Below, piece by piece: positions 5,376-5,422 of a stretch of DNA of 5,422 bases. The position numbers and the translations under genes are program-made. Below the pieces are notes generated by a model, which searched no databases, was not told the DNA's origin, and saw only the letters and a list, made by a program, of their open reading frames with translations. Origin of the DNA: RGIG7300 sp045657645 (lineage in GTDB: Bacteria; Bacillota; Clostridia; Oscillospirales; CAG-272); NCBI GenBank assembly GCA_045657645.1, contig JAZOTL010000090.1:1-5422 (forward strand). Direction: 5' to 3'. The stretch's first letter is position 1, and every line of letters begins with the position of its first letter.

Positions 5376-5422
5376 CCGATTTGACAAAAATAGTGGAAAT
5401 ATTTCTTAAGTCGGATCGTAGC

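Noticed and set aside
5381..5409. Plus-strand promoter starting with TTGACA at 5381-5386
   Set aside because: At 17 nt spacing the -10 would be TCTTAA, a poor match, and other spacings are no better. It may still serve a gene beyond the window edge, but cannot be supported here.

Overview
The window looks like ordinary chromosome from a low-to-moderate GC Firmicute, most likely of class Clostridia. The pointers are an FMN riboswitch in front of a lone RibU-type riboflavin permease, AT-rich spacers with near-consensus sigma-A promoters (several with a TGn extended -10), strong GGAG-type ribosome binding sites, and a tRNA with an encoded CCA. The family assignment is inference; no 16S or other marker gene is present.

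Layout. Positions 1-911 (+) hold a consensus promoter, an FMN riboswitch, an intrinsic terminator acting as expression platform, and ribU. A bidirectional terminator (about 915-960) separates ribU from a convergent gene at 959-2470 (-), which encodes an asparagine-synthetase-like ATP-dependent ligase with a degenerate, Cys-less glutaminase domain. Upstream of it, a terminator and the ligase gene's own promoter overlap physically (2501-2571). Positions 2575-4990 (-) are a three-gene metal-resistance operon: an ArsR/SmtB sensor, a separate 72-74 aa HMA metal-binding protein, and a Zn/Cd-type P1B ATPase. The genes are 2 nt apart or overlap by ATGA. The operon promoter carries a clear 10-2-10 ArsR/SmtB operator. 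Positions 5087-5211 are a compact non-coding element built from mini-hairpins joined by an invariant CATCAC word. Beyond it are a strong bidirectional terminator and a tRNA-Arg(CCG) gene on the minus strand with its own promoter.

How the parts work together. The metal module is self-contained. With little metal, the sensor should sit on the operator over the -10 and start site; Zn/Cd/Pb-type ions should release it and switch on the HMA protein and the exporter. ribU is a separate vitamin-uptake unit shut off by FMN. The ligase gene has no partner here that reveals its substrate. No full novel system such as defence, CRISPR or phage is visible. The points most worth following are the CATCAC hairpin element, the HMA/ATPase split with a possible -1 frameshift fusion, and the orphan ligase.
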